Origin: Streptomyces sp. yr375
Lineage (GTDB): Bacteria; Actinomycetota; Actinomycetes; Streptomycetales; Streptomycetaceae
Length of the DNA stretch: 64,000 bases
Direction of reading: 5' to 3'
NCBI RefSeq assembly: GCF_900110755.1
Contig: NZ_FOFF01000021.1
Coordinates: 1 to 64,000 of the forward strand
The first letter of the stretch is position 1, and each line of letters opens with the position of its first letter. Below, piece after piece: positions 48,984 through 57,307 of the stretch. Made by a program: the position numbers and the translations under genes. The notes beneath the pieces were generated by a model. That model did no database searches. It had not been told where the DNA came from and saw nothing but the letters and a program-made list of their open reading frames with translations.

Positions 48984-50522
48984 ATGGCGTCCAGCCTGAC
49001 GAAGGACTCGGTCCGCCCGGGCACCCCCGGCTCCGGGAAGACCTTCTTCGGCCACCCCCGCGGACTGGCCACCCTCTTCATGACCGAGATGTGGGAGCGC
49101 TTCTCCTACTACGGCATGAAAGCCCTGCTCACCGTCTACCTGCTGTCCGGCGGCCCCGACGCCGGCAAGAGCAGCATGGGCGGCGGCCTCGCGATGGACG
49201 TGGCCACGACCACGGTGATCGTGTCCGTCTACTCGGCGATGGTGTACCTGCTCGCGATGCCGGGCGGCTGGCTCGGCGACCGCGTCTGGGGCCCCCGCAA
49301 GACGGTGACCATCGCGGCCGTGACGATCATGTCCGGCCACCTCGTGCTGGCGCTGCCCGGCGGTCAGGCGCCGTTCTTCGCGGGTCTGGCGCTGGTCGCG
49401 GCCGGTTCCGGGCTGCTCAAGGCCAACATCTCCACGATGGTGGGCCACCTGTACGACGGCCCTGAGGACCCGCGCCGCGACGGCGGCTTCACGATCTTCT
49501 ACATGGGCATCAACGCGGGCGCCTTCTTCGCCCCGCTGGCCATCGGCACCGTCGGCCAGAAGGTGAGCTGGCACCTCGGCTTCGGCATGGCCGCGGTCGG
49601 CATGGCGATCGGCCTCGCCGCGTTCCTGCTCGGCACCCGCAACCTGAGCCCGCAGAGCAGCCTGGTCCCCAAGCCGCTGGCGGCCGAGGAGCGTACGGCC
49701 TGGCTGCGCAAGGGCCTGCTCTGGCTGATCGCCGCGTCCGTCTTCTACGGCGTCGTCGGCTTCACCGGTCACTTCACGCTGAACTGGGCGATGATCCCGC
49801 TCACCGTCATCGGTCTGATCGTCCCGGCGGGCGTGCTGGTGCGCATCAAGCGGGACAAGGACCTCTCGGTCGCCGAGCAGTCCCGGATGACCGGCTACAT
49901 CTGGTTCTTCGTCGCCGCCGCCGTGTTCTGGATGATCTACGACCAGGGCGCGTCGACGGTCCAGGCGTTCGGTGAGGGCAAGGCAGCGAGCTCGCTGCTC
50001 GGCTTCGACTTCCCGTCCTCCTGGTACCAGTCGCTGAACCCGCTGTTCATCATGGCGCTGGCCCCGGTCTTCGCCTGGGTCTGGCTGTGGCTGAACCGGG
50101 GCGGCCGGGAGCCGAGCACCATCGTGAAGTTCGCGATGGCGCTGGTCCTGATCGGCGTCTCGTTCTTCTTCTTCCTGATCCCGCTGGGCATGGCGTCGGG
50201 CGGGACGGCGGTCAGCCCGATGTGGCTGGTGGGCATCTACTTCATCCAGACCGTCGGCGAGCTGTGCCTGTCGCCGGTCGGACTGTCGGTGACCACGAAG
50301 ATGGCCCCGGCCAAGTACGCCAGCCAGATGATGGGCGTGTGGTTCCTCGCGGTCACCGCGGGCGACTCCATCACGAGCCTGCTGTCCAACCCGGCCATCG
50401 CGGGCGTCGACCTCGGCGGCACCCCCGCGGTCCTCGCCGAAGCGGTGCTCGCCGCGCTCGCCGGCGTCGCGGTCTGGATGTACCGCCGCAAGGTGAAGTC
50501 CCTGATGGGCGACGTCAACTGA
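48984..50522 (+). CDS. POT/PTR family peptide transporter
   Basis: A 512-residue proton-dependent oligopeptide transporter importing di- and tripeptides. The proton-coupling motif is intact, MTEMWERFSYYGMKALLTVY (ExxERFxYY), at about residues 33-52, and the second family signature, GGFTIFYMGINAGAFFAPLA, follows at about 166-185. Twelve or more membrane helices are predicted by eye. Starts with ATG at 48984. The cytoplasmic end is KVKSLMGDVN. A perfect terminator follows at 50549-50581. Preceded by the direct repeats, it may be controlled by the adjacent two-component system or by peptide availability. Confidence 0.93.
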   Translation: MASSLTKDSVRPGTPGSGKTFFGHPRGLATLFMTEMWERFSYYGMKALLTVYLLSGGPDAGKSSMGGGLAMDVATTTVIVSVYSAMVYLLAMPGGWLGDRVWGPRKTVTIAAVTIMSGHLVLALPGGQAPFFAGLALVAAGSGLLKANISTMVGHLYDGPEDPRRDGGFTIFYMGINAGAFFAPLAIGTVGQKVSWHLGFGMAAVGMAIGLAAFLLGTRNLSPQSSLVPKPLAAEERTAWLRKGLLWLIAASVFYGVVGFTGHFTLNWAMIPLTVIGLIVPAGVLVRIKRDKDLSVAEQSRMTGYIWFFVAAAVFWMIYDQGASTVQAFGEGKAASSLLGFDFPSSWYQSLNPLFIMALAPVFAWVWLWLNRGGREPSTIVKFAMALVLIGVSFFFFLIPLGMASGGTAVSPMWLVGIYFIQTVGELCLSPVGLSVTTKMAPAKYASQMMGVWFLAVTAGDSITSLLSNPAIAGVDLGGTPAVLAEAVLAALAGVAVWMYRRKVKSLMGDVN

Positions 50523-50548
50523 GCTCCCCCACCCCGCATACGGCTGAC

Positions 50549-50581
50549 GGGCCGCCGCACCTCTGCACGGTGCGGCGGCCC
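50549..50581 (+). terminator. Terminator after the peptide transporter
   Basis: Perfect inverted repeat GGGCCGCCGCACC (50549-50561) / GGTGCGGCGGCCC (50569-50581) with a seven-base loop, then TTCGTCGTT. It lies between the convergent transporter and surface-protein genes. Confidence 0.92.
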
Positions 50582-50627
50582 TTCGTCGTTCCTTCCTTCC
50601 TCTATACATGCGCTGCGTGTGCGCATC

Positions 50628-52007
50628 TCAGCGCAGCCGCCGCCGGCCCGGCATGAACGTGAACACCGCCCCGCCCAGCAGGATCGCCGTGCCCGCGACC
50701 AGGCCCAGGGCCTTGAGGGTGGCGTGGTCGCCGGAGCCGGTTTCGGCCAGGCCGCCGCTGGTCGTCGTGGCGCCGCCCGAGGTCGAGGAGGAGCCGGTGC
50801 CGCCGGACGCGCCGCTCGTCTGTTCCTCCGTGGTGAGGGTGAGGGAGACGGCCGTGCTGTCCGGGGTGCAGGTGGTGGTCGTGCCGAGGGCCTCGATCGT
50901 GAGGACGCCCGGGGAGAGAGTGGACTCGCCGGTCGCGCCGGGCTTGTAGGTGCCGGTCAGGTCCGGGATCTCGATCGGCGCGCCCTGCTTGATCGCCGCG
51001 GGGTTGGTCGGGCCCTCCACCTTCACCGTGCCCTCGTCCGAGCCGCCGAGCACGACCTGCATGGTCGGCTTCACCTTGTTCGCCGGAATGTCGATCGGGC
51101 TGTCCATCACCGACTTCTTGAACTGCACGGTGAGGGCGTAACTCCCGCCGCTTTTACTGGCGTTGACCTGGATCGGCGAGGTCGCCTTCTTCTCGCCGAT
51201 GGGCGAGGCGCAGGTGTAGGGGATGTCGACGACCTTGCCGGTGAAGTCGGTCTGGCCACTGGCGTCGCCGGTCCCGGACGCCGACGGCGACACCGACGCC
51301 GACGCCGACGCCGTCGGGGAGGTGCTGGACGACGGTGACTGGCTCTCGCTCTGTGAGGGCTCGGGGGACGTGCTCGAACTCCCCTCCCCCGCCGTCACCG
51401 TGATGGTCGCCGCCGGCTGGACGGTCTCCGTCGGCGCGCACCTGGTGTCCGTCGACAGCGCGTTGACGACGTACGCGTCCGGTGTCAGCGTCACCTGGCC
51501 CGGCGTCGTCAGTTTCAGCGTGCCCTTCATGTCGGACAGCGTCATCGCGCCGCCCTTGGGGATCGCCGGGTTCTCGCGGGGGCCGGTCATCGCGACGTCC
51601 GCGGTCTGCGCGCCGGCCGCCTTGAGGGTGCCGGACGGCTGGACCGAGTTCGCGGGCAGGTCGATGATGTCGGGGTTCTTCGACGCGGCCTGGGTGAACT
51701 TCCAGACGACGTCCACGGTGTCGCCCACCTTCGCCGTGGCCGGCGCGGTGATGTCGACCTTGGTGGTGCCGAGGACGTCGGGCAGTCCGATGCCCGACGG
51801 CGGCACGCACTTGGTGGCGTACGACACCTCGGCGGCCTGCGCCGGCCCGGCGGTCACGCCCAGCAGGACGGCCGCCCCGGTGAGCAGGACGGCGACACCG
51901 GCCGCCGCCGCCCGCTTCCGCACGGGCGCGCGGTCCGCGGGCGCGCGGTCCGCGGGCGCGCGGTCCGCGGGCGCGCGGTGTGGTGGTGGTACGGCTCTCT
52001 CGCTCAC
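50628..52007 (-). CDS. Cell-surface protein with two two-Cys modules and LAETG sortase signal
   Basis: Last gene of the surface operon, 459 residues. N-terminus with three copies of RAPAD, then a signal helix (AAAAGVAVLLTGAAVLLGVT). Two similar extracellular modules of about 125 residues, each bounded by a cysteine near the start (YATKCVPPSG; YTCASPIGEKK) and one near the end (DTRCAPTE; TTTTCTP), separated by a long Ser/Thr/Pro linker (SSSTSPEPSQSESQSPSSST). It ends with LAETGSGDHATLKALGLVAG, a hydrophobic helix and RRRLR, a class E (LAXTG) sortase signal. The second module matches the single module of the first gene, which I remember as DUF6801-like. The GTG at 52007 overlaps the previous stop as GTGA. 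Surface-exposed wall protein by inference. Confidence 0.85.
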   Translation of the reverse strand: MSERAVPPPHRAPADRAPADRAPADRAPVRKRAAAAGVAVLLTGAAVLLGVTAGPAQAAEVSYATKCVPPSGIGLPDVLGTTKVDITAPATAKVGDTVDVVWKFTQAASKNPDIIDLPANSVQPSGTLKAAGAQTADVAMTGPRENPAIPKGGAMTLSDMKGTLKLTTPGQVTLTPDAYVVNALSTDTRCAPTETVQPAATITVTAGEGSSSTSPEPSQSESQSPSSSTSPTASASASVSPSASGTGDASGQTDFTGKVVDIPYTCASPIGEKKATSPIQVNASKSGGSYALTVQFKKSVMDSPIDIPANKVKPTMQVVLGGSDEGTVKVEGPTNPAAIKQGAPIEIPDLTGTYKPGATGESTLSPGVLTIEALGTTTTCTPDSTAVSLTLTTEEQTSGASGGTGSSSTSGGATTTSGGLAETGSGDHATLKALGLVAGTAILLGGAVFTFMPGRRRLR

Positions 52008-53032
52008 GTCGTTCCGTTCCCTCCGGGAGTCATGCGCGTCATGGGAGTCGTGGGAGTCGTGGGGGTCGTGTCCGGGGTGAACCACGGGAGGGTCGCTGTC
52101 GAGGGGGGCGGGGCCGGCTCCGGGGGCGGCGCGCCCTTGGCACGGCGGCTGTGCGACGGGCGGCGGGCCGTGGGCCGTGGGCGGACCCGGTCCACCACCG
52201 CCATGCCGATGCGGAACACCGCCGCCGGTACCACCAGGCAGAGCAGGATCCAGAACAGGGTCACGCCCCAGGGGCGGCCCACGCCCCACGGCTGCTCGGC
52301 GAGGATCTTCCCGCCGTACTTCAGGGAGACGGTGTAGTCCCCGTGGGCGCCGGCGGCGAGTTCGACGGGGAGTTCGACGCGGGCCTTGCCGCCGGGGTCG
52401 ATCGTGCCGCGCCACTCCTGCTCGTCCCACTGCGGGGCGAACACCCCGTGGGCGGTGCCGACTTGGAAGACGGGGTTCTCGACGGGTCCGGTGCCGACGT
52501 TGCCGACGGTGAACACCAGCGTGCGGGCGGGGGGCGCTCCGAACCACGTCAACAGGCCGCCGGAGCCGTCGAGTCGGGTGTCGGTGAGCACGGAGAGGCG
52601 TCCGCCGGCGGTCGCGGCGGGCAGCGGCAGCACCGGGTGTCCGGCCACCTGGAACACCGCGTCGGCCTGCGCCTTCGCGCCGGTCGCGGTGGCCACGTGC
52701 ACCACGCAGGGGCAGGGCACCGGCGGCTCGGCCACCGGCAGGGTCCGGCTGAAGCGGCCGTCTGGGCCGGTGGTGACGGCGCGGCCGTCGGCGTTGGCAC
52801 AGGAGTTGGTGCCGCCGACCACACCCCGGGCCGGTGTCGCCTGCCCGCAGACCAGCAGCATCAGCAGCGTCCGCGCACCCCAGCCGCTGCCGCCGACGGT
52901 GATCGAACCGCCGGTCCCCGCCTGGGACTTGGACAGCGTGACGGTCGGCCCGTCGGCCGCCGCCACCCCGGCCAGGGGCAGCACCAGCAGGGTCAGCACC
53001 AGCGCCAGGCTCCACGCCGGCTTGCCTCTCAC
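52004..53032 (-). CDS. Secreted membrane-anchored Ig-like protein of the surface operon
   Basis: A 342-residue protein beginning with GTG (VRGKPAWSLALVLTLLVLPL, signal peptide). Residues about 30-145 look like a neocarzinostatin/IPT-type beta-sandwich (PTVTLSKSQAGTGGSITVGG with GSGWGARTLLMLLVCGQATP) with four cysteines, followed by a second domain (RTLVFTVGNVGTGPVENPVF), then a membrane helix near residue 270 (TLFWILLCLVVPAAVFRIGM) and a Pro/Thr-rich C-terminal tail inside the cell (TPDTTPTTPTTPMTRM). It overlaps both neighbours by four bases, so translation is coupled. I do not know a defined family. Likely a component of the same surface complex. Confidence 0.8.
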   Translation of the reverse strand: MRGKPAWSLALVLTLLVLPLAGVAAADGPTVTLSKSQAGTGGSITVGGSGWGARTLLMLLVCGQATPARGVVGGTNSCANADGRAVTTGPDGRFSRTLPVAEPPVPCPCVVHVATATGAKAQADAVFQVAGHPVLPLPAATAGGRLSVLTDTRLDGSGGLLTWFGAPPARTLVFTVGNVGTGPVENPVFQVGTAHGVFAPQWDEQEWRGTIDPGGKARVELPVELAAGAHGDYTVSLKYGGKILAEQPWGVGRPWGVTLFWILLCLVVPAAVFRIGMAVVDRVRPRPTARRPSHSRRAKGAPPPEPAPPPSTATLPWFTPDTTPTTPTTPMTRMTPGGNGTT

Positions 53033-53820
53033 GTCGGCACTCCCTCCGGAAGACGGGCTCTCCGCCGCCGTACGAGGACGGCGGCCAGGACGGTCGCGAC
53101 GGCCACCGCGCCCGCCGCCGGGCCCCACGGCACGAACCGTGCCGACGCCCGCCCGGTGGCCCGCGCCGCGCCGGGCGCGGTGACCGTGAGGCGGACGGTG
53201 ACGGCGTCCAGGGCCGGGCGGTCGGGCCACGGTTCGTCGAGGGCGAGGCGGCGGCCCGGGGGCAGGCGGACGGGCAGGGTGCGCGCGGGGCGGTCCAGGA
53301 CGGCGCCCAGGACGCCGTCCGCGTGCACGGCGAGCCGCGGGACGAGGGCCGTCGTACCCCGGTTGACCAGCTCGTACGTGATGCGGTGGCCGCGTACGGC
53401 CACCCGCTCGACGGTCAGCGCGGCGAGCGCGGGTCCGCCGACCCGGATCAGCAGCCGGACGGCCGCCGCCCGGCCGGCGGAGTCCCGTACGACGATCTCG
53501 GCGGCCCGGTCGCCGGGCTGCGCGTCCGCCGGGACGGTCACCGTGAAGGGCACCTCGGCGCGGGTGCGGGCGGGGACGGCGGGGTTCGCGTCGGCGAAGA
53601 CGACGCGCAGACCGTCGCCGGTGGCGTGCAGCCGTACGGTGAGCGGCCGCGTGCCCCGGTTGGTGACGGCGACCGTGTCCTGGAGGACCGTCCCGGGCGC
53701 CCCCTCCGCGTAGAAGGAGGGCCGCCCGTCGCCGGAGGGCGCGACCGACCAACTGCCGGGCGTGGCAGCGAGCAGTAGCGGCAGGGTCAGCAGCAGGGCT
53801 CGGGCGGGGGCGTACGGCAT
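53029..53820 (-). CDS. WxL-interacting-like (DUF916-type) membrane-anchored protein
   Basis: A 263-residue protein with a signal peptide (MPYAPARALLLTLPLLLAAT), an extracellular part with SVAPSGDGRPSFYAEGAPGT and VLQDTVAVTNRGTRPLTVRL, a second beta-domain with ALTVERVAVRGHRITYELVN, then a single membrane helix (GPAAGAVAVATVLAAVLV) and a short Arg-rich cytoplasmic end. The first domain resembles the peptidoglycan-binding DUF916 domain of WxL-interacting proteins of Firmicutes; such proteins hold WxL surface proteins on the wall. The similarity is a visual impression, not a search. The stop overlaps the next gene's GTG. Confidence 0.75.
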   Translation of the reverse strand: MPYAPARALLLTLPLLLAATPGSWSVAPSGDGRPSFYAEGAPGTVLQDTVAVTNRGTRPLTVRLHATGDGLRVVFADANPAVPARTRAEVPFTVTVPADAQPGDRAAEIVVRDSAGRAAAVRLLIRVGGPALAALTVERVAVRGHRITYELVNRGTTALVPRLAVHADGVLGAVLDRPARTLPVRLPPGRRLALDEPWPDRPALDAVTVRLTVTAPGAARATGRASARFVPWGPAAGAVAVATVLAAVLVRRRRARLPEGVPT

Positions 53821-53852
53821 CGGCGGCTCCAGCACTCGTACGAGGGGCGCGG

Positions 53853-54527
53853 TCAGCGGCGGGCGGGGGCCGTCCGGCCTCGCCGGGTCAGCCAGAGGGC
53901 GCCGGCGGCGCCCGCGAGCAGCACCGTGGCGCCGAGGGTGCCGAGTGCGATCGCGGAGTCCTCGGGGCCGGTCTGCGGGAGCTGACCGGCGGAGCCGTCG
54001 TCGCTCACGCCGCCGCCCGACGCCGTCACGTCGAGGGTGAGGGACGGGCCGGGGCTGTTGGCGGGCGTGCACGTGGTGGTCGTACCGAGCGCTTCGATGG
54101 TGAGCACGGCGGCCGTGAAGGTGACCTTGCCGGTCGCCTTCGGGGTGTACGTGCCGGTCAGGTCGCTGATCTTGATGGGGGTGTTCTCGGGGATCGCGGC
54201 GGCGTTGGCGGGGCCGGTGACCTTGAGGGTGCCGCTGTCGACGCCGCCCAGCGTGATCGTGGCGCTCGGCTTCATGGAGCCCGCGCCGAGTTCCACGGGG
54301 CTGGAGGAGACGCCTTTCTGCCAGGACATGGTGATCTTGTAGCCGCTGCCGCTCCTGACGCCGGTGATGTCGATGGGCGAGACGGCGCTCTTGACGCCGA
54401 TGGGCGTCTTGCAGGTGTAGTTGACGTTCACGACCTCGGCCACGGCCACCGGGGCGGCCATCCACACCGCCGAGCCGGCCAGGGCCACGGCAGCCGCGAG
54501 CACGGCGCTTCGCCTCCGCTTCGACAC
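53853..54527 (-). CDS. Cell-surface protein with one two-Cys module and LPQTG sortase signal
   Basis: First gene of the surface operon, 224 residues. GTG start at 54527 (VSKRRRSAVLAAAVALAGSA) with GAGGGG six bases upstream; signal cleavage probably after APVAVA. One module with cysteines at both ends: VNYTCKTPIGVKSAVSPIDI and LTIEALGTTTTCTPANSPGP. After a Gly/Ser/Asp linker it ends with GQLPQTGPEDSAIALGTLGA, a hydrophobic helix and RRGRTAPARR: a classic LPXTG signal for housekeeping sortase. Its module resembles the second module of the LAETG protein closely (GTLKVTGPANAAAIPENTPI against GTVKVEGPTNPAAIKQGAPI). Head gene of the four-gene unit. Confidence 0.88.
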   Translation of the reverse strand: MSKRRRSAVLAAAVALAGSAVWMAAPVAVAEVVNVNYTCKTPIGVKSAVSPIDITGVRSGSGYKITMSWQKGVSSSPVELGAGSMKPSATITLGGVDSGTLKVTGPANAAAIPENTPIKISDLTGTYTPKATGKVTFTAAVLTIEALGTTTTCTPANSPGPSLTLDVTASGGGVSDDGSAGQLPQTGPEDSAIALGTLGATVLLAGAAGALWLTRRGRTAPARR

Positions 54528-54560
54528 GTCCGTCCCCTCACTCCCACCGCCCCGCACTTA

Positions 54561-54588
54561 CTGACGAGGCATCAGATCGAGCCGTCAA
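54561..54588 (-). promoter_or_regulatory. Possible promoter and operator of the surface operon
   Basis: On the minus strand TTGACG (54583-54588) could be a -35 box. Just downstream lies an imperfect palindrome, read on the plus strand as CTGACGAGGCATCAG (54561-54575), at the place of the spacer and -10. No strong -10 hexamer is seen. The palindrome is a candidate repressor site. Confidence 0.4.
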
Positions 54589-54905
54589 GGTACGCCCGGC
54601 ACGATAAGGAGGGAAGAGAAGGCACGGCCCGGAGTTGTGGGGATCCGGCGCACGGTTTCGGGGGGTTCGGAGGACGTCCGAGGCTCGCGGGCACCGCAAC
54701 ACCTCGGGGGCGACGACCGTCCCCTCGGGGCGCTGGCGCTGGCGCTGGCGCTGTTCCAGGATGGCCGGGAGCAGTCGGCCGGCGGCCGGGGCGGCCCGGG
54801 TACCGTCGGCCGGCCCGGATTACCCGTACGGGCAGCCGGGTTGCCGTCCGGGCACCCGAACCGCGGCCTGGCCGGGGCGAATTGCGGTCCGGCCAGGTGC
54901 CCGGA
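54589..54905. other. Intergenic region between surface operon and anti-sigma gene
   Basis: About 315 bases with no gene I can support. It includes a four-copy GGCGCT microsatellite near 54727-54750 and GC-rich inverted repeats (for example around GCCGGCCCGG and CCGGCCAGG) that may terminate anti-sigma transcription. Confidence 0.5.
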
Positions 54906-55457
54906 TCACGCGGGGGCGCCCAGTTCCGCCCAGACTGTTTTGCCTGTGAGGCCTGGGGTTCGGATGACGCCCCAGTCCAGGCAGAGGCGTTGGACGATGA
55001 ACATGCCGTGGCCGCCGGGGCGGCCCGCGCGGTGGGGGGTGCGGGGGGCCGGCTGGCCGGTGCCGCGGTCGGAGACCTCGACGCGGATCACCTTGTTGTC
55101 GCAGCCGATGACCATCCGGTCCGGTCCCTCGGCGTGCAGGCACGCGTTGGTGACCAGTTCGGAGACGACCAGCAGCACGTCCTCCGCGGCGGCCCGCCGG
55201 TCGGCGGTGGCGGCCGGCAGCCAGCCCCACGCGTACAGCGCCTGCCGGGCGAAGTCGCGGGCGAGCGGCACGACCCCGCTGGCGCCCTCGAAGCTCAGTC
55301 GGCGTACCTGACCGCCGCCCGACGCCTCGGACGAACCGGATGTCTCGGCCGCCGCTCTCTCTGGGGGCTCCCCCGGGGATCCCCCCTGGGGCGACCCGGA
55401 AGCGCCACTGGGCTCCGGGTCGCGGTCGCCCGGCGAGTATGGCCGGGTGGTGCTCAT
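54906..55457 (-). CDS. Anti-sigma factor, RsbW-type serine kinase
   Basis: A 183-residue protein with a disordered Ser/Gly/Pro-rich N-terminus (about 50 residues) and an HATPase_c domain: FEGASGVVPLARDFARQALY, LLVVSELVTNACLHAEGPDR (N box with Glu and Asn), VSDRGTGQPAPRTPHRAGRP and GGHGMFIVQRLCLDWGVI. Such proteins bind a sigma factor and phosphorylate a STAS antagonist. The STAS protein and the sigma factor are encoded directly to its right. In S. coelicolor the equivalent locus is, as I recall, arsI-prsI-sigI. ATG start (MSTTRPYSPGDRDPEPSG). Confidence 0.88.
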   Translation of the reverse strand: MSTTRPYSPGDRDPEPSGASGSPQGGSPGEPPERAAAETSGSSEASGGGQVRRLSFEGASGVVPLARDFARQALYAWGWLPAATADRRAAAEDVLLVVSELVTNACLHAEGPDRMVIGCDNKVIRVEVSDRGTGQPAPRTPHRAGRPGGHGMFIVQRLCLDWGVIRTPGLTGKTVWAELGAPA

Positions 55458-55685
55458 CAGCGCTTCACCTCACCGATTCCCCGATTCACCGGTTCACAAT
55501 TCAAGAGTCGGATCTCTACAAAGTCTGTACGCGGGTGGTTACGTGGGCATTTACGTGACCCGACGGCGGTCCCGTCGCCCTTGCCGCCGACATGTTCGGG
55601 TACAGGATGTCTCCTGCCCGGGCCGACCGGCGGAACACCCCTCGTTCGCACCCGTTCGCACCCGCTACCCGGCGGACGGCGAAAG

Positions 55686-56060
55686 TCAGCCGTCGTCGGC
55701 CAGCGCCGCCGCGACCGTGGCGTGCACGGTGAACACCGCGTCCGCGCCGGTGATCTCGAAGACCCGCGCCACCACGGGCAGCATGCCCGCCAGATGGACC
55801 CCGCCACCGGCCGCCTCCGCCTTCAGACGCGCTCCGAGCAGCACGTTCAGCCCGGTGGAGTCGCAGAACTCCAGCCGGGTGCAGTCCACCACCAGGCGGC
55901 TGCGGCCCCGGGCGAGGCAGTCGTCGAGCGGCTCACGCAACAGATCGGCGGTGTGGTGATCCAACTCACCCGCCGGGGTCACGACGGCGCTGGAGCCCTC
56001 TTCCCGCACCTCGACCAGAAGCCGGCCAGACTGTGCGCTGCCGACCGTCCCGCGGTCCAT
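55686..56060 (-). CDS. Anti-anti-sigma factor (STAS domain)
   Basis: A 124-residue STAS protein: VEVREEGSSAVVTPAGELDH then LVVDCTRLEFCDSTGLNVLL, where the serine after Asp in FCDSTGLN is the predicted phosphorylation site. Its partner kinase is the gene at 54906-55457; unphosphorylated STAS protein binds the kinase and frees the sigma factor. Start ATG at 56060 (MDRGTVGSAQSGRLLVEV). Between it and the anti-sigma gene is a 228-bp gap with only regulatory DNA; the sigma factor gene diverges from it. Confidence 0.9.
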   Translation of the reverse strand: MDRGTVGSAQSGRLLVEVREEGSSAVVTPAGELDHHTADLLREPLDDCLARGRSRLVVDCTRLEFCDSTGLNVLLGARLKAEAAGGGVHLAGMLPVVARVFEITGADAVFTVHATVAAALADDG

Positions 56061-56342
56061 GCCGTCTCTTCTCCTGGGGTCGTGAACTGCTTGCCGACGC
56101 TCTCGCTGACGCCGCTGACGCCCTCGAAACCCTACGCCCTGGACCCGCGCCCCAACACCCGAACAATCACACTCAAACGGACATAATCCAACAAATGCCA
56201 CTTGCGATCGGTCGAGTAAAGCGGGTAGGGCTAGGTAGGAACACGCGACACGCAACCGACCACGGCCGGCTTTGGAGGCGCCGCACACCGTAGTGCGCTC
56301 ACTGGCTTCGGCAGCCATACGCCGAGAACGATGGAGGACATC

Positions 56343-57242
56343 ATGTCACCCCGGCTCGACGCACCGTCCACCCGCGGAGCGACGTCGACACCCCCTCCGG
56401 AACAGGACGCGGCAGCGGCAACCGACGTCAGCGACGCCCTCGCCGGTCTTCCGGAGATCCCCCCGTACGACGAGGTGGGGGCCGTCGACGCACGGGCCCT
56501 GTCCAAGACGCTGTTCGCGCGGCTGGAGGCCCTCGAAGAGGGCACGCACGACTACGCGTACGTCCGCAACACGCTCGTCGAACTGAACCTCGCGCTGGTC
56601 AAGTTCGCCGCCTCCCGGTTCCGCTCGCGCAGCGAGCCGATGGAGGACATCATCCAGGTCGGCACCATCGGCCTGATCAAGGCGATCGACCGCTTCGAGC
56701 TCTCGCGGGGCGTCGAGTTCCCGACCTTCGCGATGCCCACCGTCATCGGCGAGATCAAGCGCTTCTTCCGTGACACCTCGTGGTCGGTGCGCGTCCCGCG
56801 CCGGCTCCAGGAACTGCGGCTCGACCTGGCCAAGGCGGGCGACGAACTGGCCCAGAAGCTCGACCGGGCGCCCACCGTCGGGGAGTTGGCCGAGCGGCTC
56901 GGCCTCTCCGACGACGAGGTCGTCGAGGGCATGGCGGCGTCGAACGCGTACACCGCCTCCTCGCTCGACGCGCAGCCGGAGGACGACGACACGGAAGGCG
57001 CCCTCGCCGACCGCATCGGCTACGAGGACCACGGACTCGAGGGCATCGAGTACGTCGAGTCGCTGAAGCCCCTGATCGCCGAACTCCCGCCCCGCGACCG
57101 GCAGATCCTCTCCCTGCGCTTCGTCGTCGGCCTGACCCAGTCGGAGATCGGCGAGGAGCTCGGCATCTCCCAGATGCACGTGTCCCGCCTGCTGTCCCGC
57201 ACCCTGGACCGACTGCGGAAGGGTCTGACACTGGAGGAGTGA
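56343..57242 (+). CDS. RNA polymerase sigma factor of the SigB/SigF/SigG group
   Basis: A 299-residue stress- or development-type sigma factor. Region 2: LVKFAASRFRSRSEPMEDII and QVGTIGLIKAIDRFELSRGV with EFPTFAMPTVIGEIKRFFRD; region 3: WSVRVPRRLQELRLDLAKAG; region 4: LPPRDRQILSLRFVVGLTQS and EIGEELGISQMHVSRLLSRT. The ATG at 56343 (MSPRLDAP) is preceded by GGAGG at five bases and is preferred over the ATG at 56331. By gene order it would be the SigI-like sigma factor. Its activity is probably set by the anti-sigma and STAS proteins encoded divergently. Confidence 0.94.
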   Translation: MSPRLDAPSTRGATSTPPPEQDAAAATDVSDALAGLPEIPPYDEVGAVDARALSKTLFARLEALEEGTHDYAYVRNTLVELNLALVKFAASRFRSRSEPMEDIIQVGTIGLIKAIDRFELSRGVEFPTFAMPTVIGEIKRFFRDTSWSVRVPRRLQELRLDLAKAGDELAQKLDRAPTVGELAERLGLSDDEVVEGMAASNAYTASSLDAQPEDDDTEGALADRIGYEDHGLEGIEYVESLKPLIAELPPRDRQILSLRFVVGLTQSEIGEELGISQMHVSRLLSRTLDRLRKGLTLEE

Positions 57243-57307
57243 CCTGCGCCGCCGTACCGTATGGCCGCATATGCATTCTGCATCTGCGTCTGTTCTCGAG
57301 GAGCGCC

